Under the pieces are notes generated by a model. It saw only the letters and a program-made list of their open reading frames with translations, had not been told where the DNA came from and ran no database searches. A stretch of 60,000 nt of DNA. Source: Owenia fusiformis (lineage: Eukaryota; Annelida; Polychaeta; Sabellida; Oweniidae). The stretch is taken from contig CAIIXF020000011.1 in assembly GCA_903813345.2 (NCBI GenBank), positions 32,854,166 to 32,914,165 of the forward strand, given 5' to 3'. How positions within the stretch are numbered: the stretch's first letter is position 1; the number at the start of each line of letters is the position of its first letter. Below are positions 34,769 through 46,919 of the stretch, one piece after another. A program made the position numbers and the translations under genes.

Positions 34769-35092
34769 CAATTGAGGTAAGATCTTGCTGTGTCATTTAC
34801 AATAAACCTAAAATCAGAACTCAGTCGAGTCCAAACATCTAAACTTGATCTCCCATCGTTAATTTGAGAAGTTTCATTAACTTAAAATGCGTGTCGACGA
34901 TCAAATATATCGTAATAATGATAAAATCATGATATCAGTACCGACGTGGTTGTGAGACCGTATGATTATATATTCTTCCTCAGTTGCCCAATCAACACGT
35001 TCAATTTCAGAATTCCTGCGCATGTCAACAACATTTCGTAAAAAGTATAGAATTTGACCTGGATTCGCATATTTACTTCACAACCATCAGAT

Positions 35093-35713
35093 ATGAATAG
35101 AGTTCGCACTGTTGGAGTTATAACTGACAGTCTTTATCTGTGTGGATATGCATCAGTACATCAAGACAACATCGATTATTTCAACATTACCTGTGTTATT
35201 AATGTCACTGAAGAATTTGAAAGCAAACATTTTGAAAGTGTAGAGAATGTAAGGATTGAAATACGAGATACATCAAGTGCTAACTTGAAGCAGTACTTTG
35301 AGTCGACTTCCGAAAAAATCGATGAAGTCGCAAGAACCGGAGGGAGATGTATGATCCACTGCGTTGCGGGTGTGAGCCGTTCTGCAAGTTTATGTATCGC
35401 ATATCTGATGAAGAAACGAAACATGACCCTGCGAGAAGCGTTCAATGTTGTAAAATCTGCCCGTGAAGTTATCGCTCCTAATACAGGCTTTTGGAGACAG
35501 TTGATCTCATATGAGTTTGAACTATATAATGCAAATACTGTGGAAATATGGCCGTTATCTGTTGGGGAATTCGCAGATGTTGACAAGGTGGATTGTATCA
35601 TAAAACGACATGTTATTAACAATTGGCTCCAAGGAGGATTGGCTCCCAGGATCGAAACTCGATATTTTCCAACAATGAAATCGTCGAAATGTCGTTATTT
35701 TCTGAAATTATAA
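35093..35713 (+). CDS. Atypical dual-specificity protein phosphatase (DUSP14/18-like), 206 aa
   Basis: A single coding exon. A 3' splice site (ACCATCAG, 35083-35090) lies two bases before the ATG, so the 5'UTR is probably spliced. An upstream extension to 35054 would need a non-ATG start. The catalytic loop HCVAGVSRSAS has C90 and R96 (HCx5R). The general acid is probably D59 (IRDTSSANL). The AYLMKKRNMTLREA and PNTGFWRQL blocks are typical of small DUSPs, which remove phosphate from Ser/Thr/Tyr of proteins. No kinase-interaction domain is present. The C-terminal ~28 residues (NNWLQGGLAPRIETRY...) fall inside an inverted-repeat element and are unlike the paralogue at 45151. A polyA signal AATAAA is at 35730-35735. 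Confidence 0.92.
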   Translation: MNRVRTVGVITDSLYLCGYASVHQDNIDYFNITCVINVTEEFESKHFESVENVRIEIRDTSSANLKQYFESTSEKIDEVARTGGRCMIHCVAGVSRSASLCIAYLMKKRNMTLREAFNVVKSAREVIAPNTGFWRQLISYEFELYNANTVEIWPLSVGEFADVDKVDCIIKRHVINNWLQGGLAPRIETRYFPTMKSSKCRYFLKL

Positions 35714-35933
35714 CCAACTATAAATTCAAAATAAACAGTCCAAAAGATTCGAACCAATATCTCGATCATTTCTCCTGAGTTTTGGAATTTTTCGTTCGGA
35801 AACAAGACCAAAATTCACGATTCAAATGCTGAAGTGAACAAAATGGTGGCTGTTTGAATTCAAATTTTGTATCACGACATGCTCATATATGGGACAGAAT
35901 ATCGATGTTGCACTCTGGGAGCCAATCCTCCTT
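35631..35933. mobile_element. ~300-bp inverted-repeat element overlapping the phosphatase 3' end
   Basis: AAGGAGGATTGGCTCCCA (35631-35648) and its exact complement (35916-35933) are the ends. Weaker inverted similarity continues (ACTCGATATTTTCC / ATCGATATTCTGTCC). The left end is in frame in the phosphatase CDS, and the stop codon and polyA signal lie inside. Confidence 0.65.
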
Positions 35934-38540
35934 GAATTGGCTCTATGATGTGAACTACTTTGGTTTTTTTATCATTTTATTTTTGTTGCTGTGTATAGAT
36001 GTCATTAGTGCTATTTTTACTTGGTATCAGTAGTAGAATCCTGTACAGAAATGATGAAATGGATTGCAACAGACTTGAAAGATATCCATCGCATTTGACG
36101 TCATATTTTCAGAAATAAATATCTTTGAAGCAGATGAAAACTCAACTCAAATTAAGACTTTTTTTGTTAAAGGTAAAAGTTTGTCCAAAGAGAGCAGAAA
36201 ACTTAAACTAAAATTGCAAATATCCACGATCTTTAAAATAGGCTAATATAAAATGAAGACCTCAAAAAATTTCTCCAATACGGCCTAAATAATTTGTGAG
36301 TCGTCTCGCCACCAGCCTTCCAGGAGTTAAGCAATATAACTAGAGAATTATGTTGACACATCGCTGATTGAATTAATTCATTATTTTATGAATTAATCAT
36401 ATATTTTATTCATGGTAAATCTATTGGGATTAATGTAAATCTGATTCTGTAACAAAGGATCGCATTTTCAGGAGGTCACCTTTGTCATAACCAGAGTGGC
36501 ATGGCACATACCAGACATTGTAAGTACGTATGTCAACGGAATAATGAACTAATTTTCCATAACGAAAATGCGATTTAGTGAATGGGAATGATATTTGTGC
36601 CTCATAATTTGCAATCTTCTAAATGATTTCTATATTACATGATAAATAGCACAGGCTTAGATGAATTCAACGTTCAGCACATCACGGATTAGGAAGATTG
36701 TAAGAGAAAGCCCGGGAGAAAGCTTACAGAGTAAGTCTTGTTCAAAGCACTGTGTATAATCCCCCAGAGAATAGTGTCCTACTTTGTATTGATATCTATC
36801 TGGTCTCAACTTTTGTTTCTGACTTAACGCAAACAAAAATCCCTTAAACTCAACGTCACTAAAAGTAACACTTAGTTATGATTAAAACATATGTAAATCC
36901 TATGTAAGTCATCATATCGTGACATTGAATAGTTAAGGAAAGGGAAATCTCTGAATTGTTATACATCTTAAAGTAGGCTACGCGCCGTTTTCAATATAAT
37001 AGCAATACTCCATTCAAATCATGATGTGTACCGATTGCATGGAATCGGTTATTGGGTTTTTACTAAAAGATAGAAAACTATCTTTTTTTTCATTTTATCT
37101 CATTTGACTTTGTTTTGCATGTTTGTCTGATATTTTGCTAATTACTTTAATTAAACTTTAAAGTCATTACTGGGTATAATTCATTGAATCCATACAAAGT
37201 TCGAATTGATAACTAATCAAATATTTTGAAAAGTAAGAACTTAATATTAGCGAGATAAATAGTGACATAAAAAAGGGTGAAAGCGCCGAAAACGGAACAA
37301 ATCGTGGAACTTTTCATATATGACCAAACAACCTTCCTTGGAGTAAAAAGCAACTGTGCCGAAAATTTCGTCCATTTTTTATCTACTTTTCGCAATTTTT
37401 ACCCCTACCCCTAAAATTTATAGGGGTAGGCTTAATGACCATCCATAACATTTTAGGATTATCATTAAATAGTATCATAATTTCAATGTTGGGACCTTTT
37501 ACCATGATACACATGATAATGAGTGAGATTGCAGTCAATTTTTAGCAAAATGAATATTTACTTATCTTTAATTAATTCCTTTTATCTCATTTCCATAGTG
37601 GCTCTACATAATACACAACGTAATTTTAATTGAAAATAAAGTTTGACAAACGATGTGACATCTGATGAGCGACTTGAATGCAAATACAGAATAATCTAGG
37701 AAAAGGTGCATCTTTCTGAAACAACTACCAAAATCACTTCTTGTTTTTGACAAGGTCATGCTTGAGTGACAATGAGCATCAACGTTTCTGATAGGATCTA
37801 GATCAGTTTTTGTAAGTTTGATTTTGACCTACATGATTAATAAAAATAATCAAGAAGTTATTCTGCTTATTTTGATTAAAGAGGCTCTATGCCATAGGAT
37901 AGCAAAATCAAGACCCCTCTGGACTTTTTGCATATTGAGTTTCACCACATATATACCCATCTACTTACCAAAGAAGAAGTCCCAAATCCCCCTCTTTCAG
38001 TGTTAATTTCGCGATTGTGCTGACCGATCTAATTATTTTCGAAAAATTTAATTCAATCTGAAGTGTGAATATACCGGGAAAGTCATCCTGTTATCTGATT
38101 GGTCGTTGAATTTGTTCATCATAAACCTGATTGGCTGCCTGGTTCAAGGCACTTGTGAGTGCTTGTGTGACTCAATGGGGATTCCTCTCGCTAGCTGAGG
38201 AATCGATTGTGTTTAATTCTGGAGTTTGGTTGTTCTGTTGATTATTTCCGATATTTTGGCAATAATATACCCAAAAGTTATTCTCAAGATAATCCATGGT
38301 ATGTGAGATATTATATGAACAATAACAATAGGACATCTTTGATTGTCTGGGGGAGAAACCTATGGCGTAATGCATCTTTAACTGTTATGTTTTAAAATAT
38401 GATATTGTTGGTCTAATAAGGGCAGTTTTGAATTAAGAATTAGTGTTATGTGTATTGGGAGGGGGTCTTGTTACTTGGGTAGATTTCAGGTAGATTACCA
38501 ATCAGTACAATTTTGCCTCTTGATTTTGAATCTTTGATAG
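35934..38540. other. Long AT-rich spacer
   Basis: No exon or RNA gene is recognised. Around 37403-37428 CCTACCCCTA and TAGGGGTAGG pair as a short hairpin. Confidence 0.5.
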
Positions 38541-38544
38541 ATAC

Positions 38545-40296
38545 ACAGCAGAGTGAAGAAACAGGGTCGCCTGTGGATGATCGATGGTCCAGAGATCGCA
38601 AGAATGTTAACTGAGTTTGAGGATGAGATGAAGAATAATGATGGTCCTTGCAAACCATGAGCACAGTGTTAGTTATCAAACCAGTTTCAACAAATATGTC
38701 AATTCCATTACTTAGGTTATCAATGATTTAGGAAACCCCTTTATTGCAACATCAAAGGAACTTTGGACACTTGATACTAGAGATGTAATGTCAAGCAGTG
38801 CAGTTGACACATTGAACACAATTGAGAAAAGGGGGAAAAGTCAATGTGAAGTACATGTATATATAAAGGAGAGAATTATTGAAAGATCAAAAGCCATCAC
38901 CAGACCCTATCAAGAGAAACAATTTCAAGATCTTCAAACAAATCTAAGTCAAGTTCAAAGCTAGCAAGCTATTTTCACAACTATACATAGCGTGCCAGAA
39001 TAGAGACGGCAACTTAGATGAACTTTTCCGACATTAGAACCAGGGATTCCATCCATCTCTTTCACAAGATGGCACAATCAAGACTGGACTCAAAGCAAAT
39101 ATCTTAAAACCAGTGGAAGACCTTGTTCCAAATAGAGAGATCAATACACCAGATGTTGAAGCCCTGTTTCTTGATGGTGCCGTAATAGTCCACCTGCTGA
39201 AAACTCAAGAAGCAAGAACCTTCCTACAATACTCAAATGACATATTTAATAAGTATACTGCAGATCAACTTAATAGAGTACAAAGACTTGGTATTGTATG
39301 GGATCAATATATACCAAATAGTGTCAAATCTTCAACAAGAAAAAAGCACGGATCTGTAAAGCGTCAAATAGTTTATCCAGAAAACAAATTGCCAGGGAAT
39401 TGGCCAGAATTTCTACACTCGGATGACAAGAAAAGTGATCTCTTTACGTTCCTTGCATCAAATGTCTCAGCCATTCCAGTACCAGAGAATAAAATCCTGA
39501 TAACAACAATTGGGAATATTGCAGAGGCATCTTAAGCAGCATGTTTCTGAGATTTCACCATCATCCCATGAAGAGGCAGATTCCCGAATCTTTCTGCACA
39601 TATATGATGCAGTGAAAAAAGGCTTCACAAAAATGACGATTAGAACAGTTGATTCAGACATTGTTGTTCTGGCAGTTAGTACAACTTAACATTCAAATCT
39701 GGCTCACCTTTGGCAAGGGAAAGTCCTATAGATACCTTCCAGCCCACTGAATTGCCCATGAAATGACTCCTCAGAAAGCCATCTGTTTCCCAATATTCCA
39801 TGCTATGACTGGGTGTGACACCACATCAGGCTTTAATGGAAAGTCTAAGACATCAGCCTAGAACCAATGGAGTACCTACCCTGAATTGACTACAGTATTA
39901 ACAGAAATCTCAATACGACCCAATACCCTGCTTGATGCCTATTTTAGAGCAGTTCATTATTCTGGTCTCCAATTTAAAACAAGCAATGTAACATCAATCA
40001 ATGCTGCGAGGAAGGAGATGTTCACAAAGAGGACTTCAATAATATCACACATTCATCCAACATCAGATGCCTTTTTACAGCATATGAAGAGAGTCATATA
40101 CCAAGCGGTATTTATTAGGGGGCAACCACTTACAGCGAATCCTCAAGTTCCTTCCCCAGCTGAGTGGGGCTGGATATTTGAAGACACCAAATGGATACCA
40201 AGGTGGACAACCTTACCCCAAGCATCAGACGCTTGCCAGGCTCTCAAAAATGTAGCTGCAAAAAGCAATGCATATCAACACGATGCAAGAGCCTGA
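38545..40296 (+). pseudogene. Decayed copy of a repetitive invertebrate gene family with FEN/XPG-like acidic motifs
   Basis: Fragments appear in order in shifting frames: RLWMIDGPEIARMLTEFE (~38560), SVSYQTSFNKYVNSI, NPFIATSKELWTLDTRDVM, LFSQLYIACQNRDGNLDELF then an in-frame TAG, and the open stretch 39069-39535 (DVEALFLDGAVIVHLL, VWDQYIPNS). Then come SHEEADSRIFLHIYDAVK, TVDSDIVVLAVST, FHAMTGCDTTSGF, and the open stretch 39886-40296 ending SPAEWGWIFEDTKW ... TTLPQASDAC. At least three frame changes and several stops make it non-functional. I recall this protein as highly repeated in cnidarian, mollusc and deuterostome genomes, always uncharacterised. The HEEADxR, VDSDIVVLA and GCDTTS motifs resemble acidic clusters of FEN1/XPG-type nucleases. 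That role is inference. Confidence 0.8.
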
Positions 40297-43200
40297 AAGG
40301 AAATCTTGTTTGTATAGCATTATTTGTGTGTGATGGCAATTGTTCTTCATAAGGATACTGCAACATACCAAAAAGTGACTATGATACTGATAGACACTAG
40401 TATAAATCCTTCTATTGATAAGATTAATAAAACTATGATTTGAAAATGTGTGCAAAGTGAAACTAAAGGAACTGTGAAACAGATATAGATAGTTGATATA
40501 TGGAGTCTAACTGCACTCAGAAGCCAAAAGAAACCACAAGTCAAGCCGTATCGACCATTTTTTCTGTATATCTAAAAGATGGGTGTGACTCAAAACAAGC
40601 CTTTAACAGTGAAAATGGTGAAAAATAATAGTCATGTGAAGCATTAGATATAGATGTAATTTTAAAATCATATATCACTTATTTGATTTACTCCTGCTAC
40701 TGTGATATGGTGCAAAATATTCAATACAAGAAAAGTGGGCGTCGCCGATCACCACCCTTTAACATAGCAATCGAAAATCAATGGTATTTCATATTTTTTC
40801 TTCAACATTAACTTCTTAACATGATAAGGTAATATTAAATTTGAAGTATGAGCATAATTTAGAAAAAAAAATTGTGTCAAATTTTTTTTAGCCCCCCCCC
40901 CCCCTCCGTGACCATGGGGGGGGGTAAGAATTGTAAAATTAGGGTAGTTCCTATGGAGCGATTTTTTGGCACAGTTGCTTTATTTAAAGAGTAGCAATTA
41001 GTGATCATTTGAGGAAAGTTTCACGATTTGTTCCGCAAACGGCGATTACTTTACACTATTTATCCCGCTATATTTTTAAAATATTCATCAAATAATTGCG
41101 TCATAGAGCCATATTTTGTCATTGTAAAATTACATTGGATGCATGTATCTTATAGTTTCATCACTTCTAAATAATGGCCGCTAAATGGATGGGGATTGGT
41201 AATCATTGCTGCATTCTTTAATACATCAGCAAAAACAACTGTGAAAGAGGCGATGAAGTGTCATCATTTGAGTTGTGGCATCTGAGCTCATTGAATTGCT
41301 GCATTTCGTGATTGTTCTCGGTGGGCTTGGTGCAATTAACCCTTGCCTTGTCCGCTTCGAAGGCAGGCATATGCTATAAATAAAGAAGTTCTGCTCAAGA
41401 ATGTATTTATTTAATCGTGAGGTTTTGGATGTTTTCATTGAAGTCAGGGAATTTTCGAAGCATCTTCACACGTTAGTTCACAATTAACCCTAATGTCTGC
41501 AGGGGGAGGGGGATGGGGGCTCTCCCCCTCTCGATTTTTTAAAGAGTACTTTTTGCAATTTCTTTTGTGTCTCCGTTATTTTTTTGCTTGAGCCATAGTT
41601 ATAAGACACTTTTTGACGTAAAAACCAAGGTGATTGGGGGAAGAGGGGCAAAGATATGATAGTTGGAACTTGATGCCAATAAAATTGAAATTTATATCAT
41701 ATTCATTGTTACTTTGTTTCTAATGCTCTAGAAAATACAAAAATATGATTATTGCTTTGTTCGAAAGATGATAAATTTAGCATATTGAATTCTCTTTCCA
41801 ATATGCTTTGTTTCATGAAAATAATTGACTATTTACCGTGTTATGAATTTTTAAAAGTAAATCTCCAAGAAGTTGCGAAACGCTTTCTCTTCGCGAATGA
41901 CTATGTGCAGTATGGCAAGTGATTTTAGATGGTCATATCTTTCACCATGAATACTTTCTGGACATAAATACAGCGTTTTTTATTAAAACAATATGTTTTC
42001 TTTCAATTGAGGTCCCCGTGATGATAAAAGTATCAATCGATCAATTCGAAAAATCATGAATAGGGACCCATGTCAACAATTTTCTCAAAATGTTGAACCT
42101 ATTTACTCAAAAGAGGATCTTCTTTTTCTGATTTCTATTTGATGAAAAGATTATTCAACAAGGGGTCTAAAACTTCTTCAAAAGTAGAATGGTATTGAAC
42201 GTCTAGTTTTGAAGATATCAATTTTCGATGACCAAACTTATGCTGAAAATAATGGATGGCATGAGTTTTCCCTATGGAAAAATAACATGGGATATGTGAT
42301 TTTTGAACTTTATCGCATTTCAATACCCATCCCATTTTCAGACGTTATTAATATAGTGTAAGAGAAACTTTTGATATGTTTAAATTGAGAAAAACAAGAC
42401 CCTCTTTTTAGAAAATAAGCCTGATTTAGACATTTAGGAATATGCAAAAATTCAAAGGTATTATAGTGGTATTAGAATTTTGATGATACCGTCTTCCAAA
42501 TTTTAGTTATAATTTTTTTATTCTCCCCTACCCCCAATTTTTCAATTTCACTATTTCGATGTTAGTTGCTAGGGGGTTGCTAGGCAGCATCATGGACCGA
42601 AATAATATTGAAATGAAACCAAGTCATACATTTATAATACCCAATCACTGATTGGCATTTGTTGTACAAAAACAAGTTGAACTTGAAATCGCAGATTATT
42701 CAATTCGTGGGATTTCGCGATACCTGCTATCTTTGAAAGTGTGTAATTAACTCCAGTTCTTGAAAAACTTTACCATGCATGATTTCAGTTTTATTTGAAA
42801 GATAATAGATTATTCTCTAAGGCAGTGAAGCATTTTTTGGCATAAAAAATTATTGTGAAAGAAAATTGACAATTTATCACAAAATGTCAAAGAATTACAT
42901 CCTCTAGGTCATGTTGACGTCGATTTAACCTATATTGACCTACTAAAAATCGCAGAGGGGCCATTGAATTCAATTTATTTTAGTTTCGGTTTTTAGCTAC
43001 AGGGCCCTAAATCGAGCAATTGAGCGATTCTGCATAGTACGATGGAGAACTAGTTCATCCCTCCCGTCCTCCGGTTTTGCAGTTGTGCGGCACTAGGCGT
43101 CTAGGGGTTAACATATCTAATTCTATTTTGTGACACGAGCATCTACTCTAACATCTACAGAAATAAATGAACTATCATTAGTTCATATCAGTGAACAGGT

Positions 43201-45130
43201 ACGGACTTAACGAACGCTTCAGAGTCTGGAATCAGAATTAAGGCAATAATGTAAGGATCCAAAATGTAGGTACAGTACAGTATAACTTAAATCCGTGTGT
43301 TTATGTATACATATTTCTGTATTCAATCAAACTTAACACAGCTGATCAACGTATTGTGTACTGTATTATGTCTGGCTACAAATGATTGTATTCAGGCATT
43401 AGTCTAAGTCTTTTATCAGTTTATCGACGATAGTTGTGTTATGTTAGATCAATGGTAAGTGAGGTCGAGTGTATATTTATGTGTTCGCTGTAACTAGGTA
43501 GCAACGGAAGAGGGCTGTTAATCTACAGTAAAATACACCTGGACGTATGTATATTGCAAATGGACACAATTTAACAAAAAGGATTCTAATTTCATATAAA
43601 AGCTACCGGTAAGTGACTTAAAGGGCTACTCTTGTATCATGTATCATCTTACAGTATGTGTTACAGCATTACAGGGGGTTACAATTACAACGTCTTGTTG
43701 AAAATCGTGATACAGCATGCCCATTCAGAATTATAGGAATGACCGCTCATGAAAATATTACATTATTCTGATTCGTCTCCAACACATATGTTATTCTTTT
43801 ATATGTCACATATTTCAGATAAGATTAACACAACGTACAATACTTTATTGATTGTAATCGAACTGATTTGTGCTTACAATGAAATGATGATAATACTAAT
43901 ACAATGATGTCACTGAATGGCATCTTTCTATTGTTGTTATCTTACCGTTGTCAGAGCAGTGTATGTTCTTCATTAATATCTTATGTCTGATGCATTTCAT
44001 TAGAGAAAGCAGGTTGCCTTGTAACATACCAAATTCAATATGATATTCATATTACAATGCCTCTAAGCGGAAGTGACATGACTCTATTGCACGTCTGTAT
44101 TGCACGTATAGACAAAGTGTATATTAGCGAAGCCATTCCGATTTTGATAGCTCGAAAGTGATCATAATGACTCAAAGGGATTTAACATTTCTAACATCAA
44201 CTTATGTCAAGATCCGAAATGGTTTGCGGTTTAAATCAACATATCAGGTGTAGTGTGAGATATATCTAAATGATCGCGTGGTTTGCTAGGAATTGCACTG
44301 ATTTTTTACAAAATTCTTGAATGCAGCAGCCTTATTTTGTGTTATAAATTACATTACGTGTTGATTCAAGTCCTACAGAAATAATCAACAACTTGGCTCA
44401 CACTTGGTGCGTCCCTTCAATTGATGAAGATTGGACGAGATGATTTGATTATATATCTCCCACTGGACCCTTACAGTTCAGCCTGTCACCTGTCATACAA
44501 GTGACAGCAAACATGAGAAAAGATATCTATTAAAAGCATGCAAAATCGTTTATAACGACTACAAATAATAATATCCACACACGGGCTTCTGGGGGGGTGC
44601 ACCCCTTTTTGACCCATGAGAAGGAGTCTCGAAGAAAAGGATAACTATGTATTGTATGCTCGCGGAAGAGATGGAGAAGCTATGCTTTTTTGAAGTGCAA
44701 TTGTAGATGTAGAGTAAGACGCACCCCTCCCTTGGAAAATTCCTAGGGAACGTCCCTGTTATGCTATATCTGATAATAGCTGACGAATATGAAAATCAAA
44801 TCAAACATCAACATAATCTAAGTTCCGGAAATCATAGAGTATTAATCGGAAGTAGAATGCGGGCGTCCATTTCCCCTTCCAAAAAGTTTTGCCTAAAAAC
44901 CATTCATGTCGAGGTTTTTTTATAAATAAAGTCATAAATCTTGAATGTAGAGCTTACAAAGAACACTAAAATGCAAATTCTGACAATTTTCAAAAATTAT
45001 ACTGAACTTTTTATTATCTGATTGCATTGCTGCTGTACTATAGCGCACTGTACGCCGGTTGATGTTACCTCAACATAAGAAGTTACATAAATGGGTTTTC
45101 TACAATCAGTAATATGATATTTTTTTATTT
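40297..45130. other. Long AT-rich spacer without recognised genes
   Basis: It holds a C-run/G-run foldback (about 40893-40925), where CCCCCCCCC is followed by ATGGGGGGGGG, and short frames without motifs. The right end is the probable promoter/5'UTR region of the 45151 phosphatase. Confidence 0.5.
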
Positions 45131-45150
45131 TTCCAGGCTAGACTGTCGCA

Positions 45151-45795
45151 ATGCACAATATACCACTCGACGTCCTCGACAAAATGTTTAGTCAGATCGC
45201 TCAAATCACCGACACGCTCTATCTGAGCAGCGCCATGCCAGTAAAGCCAGACAAACTGAAGCAACTAGGCATAACATTTGTCGTCAATGCTACAACAAAT
45301 GTTCCACCTCTCCGTGTTTCTACTATAGAGACGTATAAGATTCATATAGACGATGTACCAGGTGCAAGGCTGTCGACCTATTTCGATAGTTGTGCAGATA
45401 AGATAAAACAAGTGACTAGTCAAGGTAGAAAAGTACTAGTACATTGTAACGCTGGAATAAGTCGCTCTACATCTTTGATATTAGCATATCTGATGAAACA
45501 TAGAAATATGACACTAAAACAGGCGCATAGTCATGTTAAACAACAAAGACAATTTGTCCGTCCTAACCCAGGATTCTGGAAACAGCTTGTGGCGTATGAG
45601 AAAAAATTAAAAGGAACGAACTCAATTGTCATGGTGAACACACATTTGGGGGAATTACCGGACATTTACGTTGAGGAGGTGAAATACATGCAACCAGTAC
45701 CCAGTAAGGCGACCCCTCCACGCCCTGCAATGAAGAAACGAAATGACTCGCATTATCAAACTAGCTATCAGGCTGATTTTGGGCCAAAACGATGA
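45151..45795 (+). CDS. Atypical dual-specificity protein phosphatase (DUSP14/18-like), 214 aa
   Basis: A single coding exon preceded by a strong 3' splice site (TTTATTTTTCCAG, AG at 45135-45136) 14 bases before the ATG, so an upstream UTR exon is expected. The P-loop HCNAGISRSTS has C99 and R105. The probable general acid is D67 or D68 (IDDVPGARL). ILAYLMKHRNMTLKQAHSHV and RPNPGFWKQL follow. The tail after residue ~165 is basic and proline-rich (PVPSKATPPRPAMKKR) and probably unstructured. It is a clear paralogue of the gene at 35093 (same motif order, same single-exon CDS with splice site before the ATG), about 9.4 kb away in the same orientation. This suggests tandem duplication. AATAAA is at 46099-46104. 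Confidence 0.93.
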   Translation: MHNIPLDVLDKMFSQIAQITDTLYLSSAMPVKPDKLKQLGITFVVNATTNVPPLRVSTIETYKIHIDDVPGARLSTYFDSCADKIKQVTSQGRKVLVHCNAGISRSTSLILAYLMKHRNMTLKQAHSHVKQQRQFVRPNPGFWKQLVAYEKKLKGTNSIVMVNTHLGELPDIYVEEVKYMQPVPSKATPPRPAMKKRNDSHYQTSYQADFGPKR

Positions 45796-46104
45796 TGCCA
45801 ATGATGCTTATATCTAAATATTTGCTATTATTGTTTTGGGATCAAATATTCTAGAATGCACGTCATTCCAAAGTAATATAATATTTTAATATTTTGTAAC
45901 ATATAACGGTGTAAGGGCTCATATTCTTATATCTTCAAAGATCTAAATCTGGATGTTGCACAAGCTTAGCTCACAAAACAACCTAATTGATTCTGATAAT
46001 GTTATCAGTTCAACAGCACTATCCTTTAATTATGTATGAAGGAAATTGTTTTATCGGACATCTTCTTGTTATGGATGTTCTCTAGCATGGCAAAATGAAA
46101 TAAA

Positions 46105-46919
46105 ATTACTTCTTTAATCGAAGTGAAAATATATCATGTATGTTGTATATAAAACTGTTGCGTCACCACCAAGAAGTCGTGACATAATTGTTACAGTCAT
46201 CGTTTTGTGACTGCTTCTATTAAAATTGTTACGCTTTTGTTATTTTTAACATCTCAAGAAGTTATCTTCATTTTCCTCGGTACATTTAAGTGGGGCACAA
46301 ATAGAGATGTTTTAACAGATTAATATTGACAACATATGTTGCCATTGCCATGACAACGAATAGTAATAACTAGTAGAACTGATTGTAATATACACATACG
46401 CTGTACCCAAGATATTATGGCCAAGTTCACGCATTCAGGGAACGCCTATAGACTGATAGAAATGTAGTGTAAGACTGTATGCAATACATGTTACCATGGT
46501 AACATATTTAACACCAATTACTTGAAAACAAACTAATCAACTACATTGTAATGGTCAGGTAGACTTGAAACTAATCCCATGAACACCTATAGAGATTTAA
46601 TTGGAGTTGTCACGTTTTATGCAAATGTCTCCAAGGCAAGTAATTGTAAAATTTGTTGTTATATAGCAAGCTTGAAGTAGTCAGATAAACTAAAAGCATG
46701 CTCTAATAATGTGTGCAACTAGCGGGGGGGGGTAAGAGAGCTTATACGTGAACGTGATAGACCTAATTATGGTCCTGCTCTAAGGATTAGTTTTCCATTT
46801 GTGTAGTATTTAATTAACCAAATGATTATTACTTTAGGTATGAGGATAATAGTAGTAGTAAGATCCCTAGAAAAAAAACTATTGAGAGGGGACAGTATTT
46901 CCCGGGGGTGCAGTATTAC
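46105..46919. other. AT-rich spacer
   Basis: Contains a G run near 46722. Nothing else is recognised. Confidence 0.5.

Noticed and set aside
22454-34785. Shared ATTGAGGTAAGATCTTG at about 22471 and 34770 as a functional element
   Set aside because: A 17-bp match that includes a generic splice-donor word; flanks do not align, so it may be chance or a small repeat.
35176-35622. 148-residue minus-strand frame
   Set aside because: It is antisense to the phosphatase, whose catalytic motif settles the true strand.
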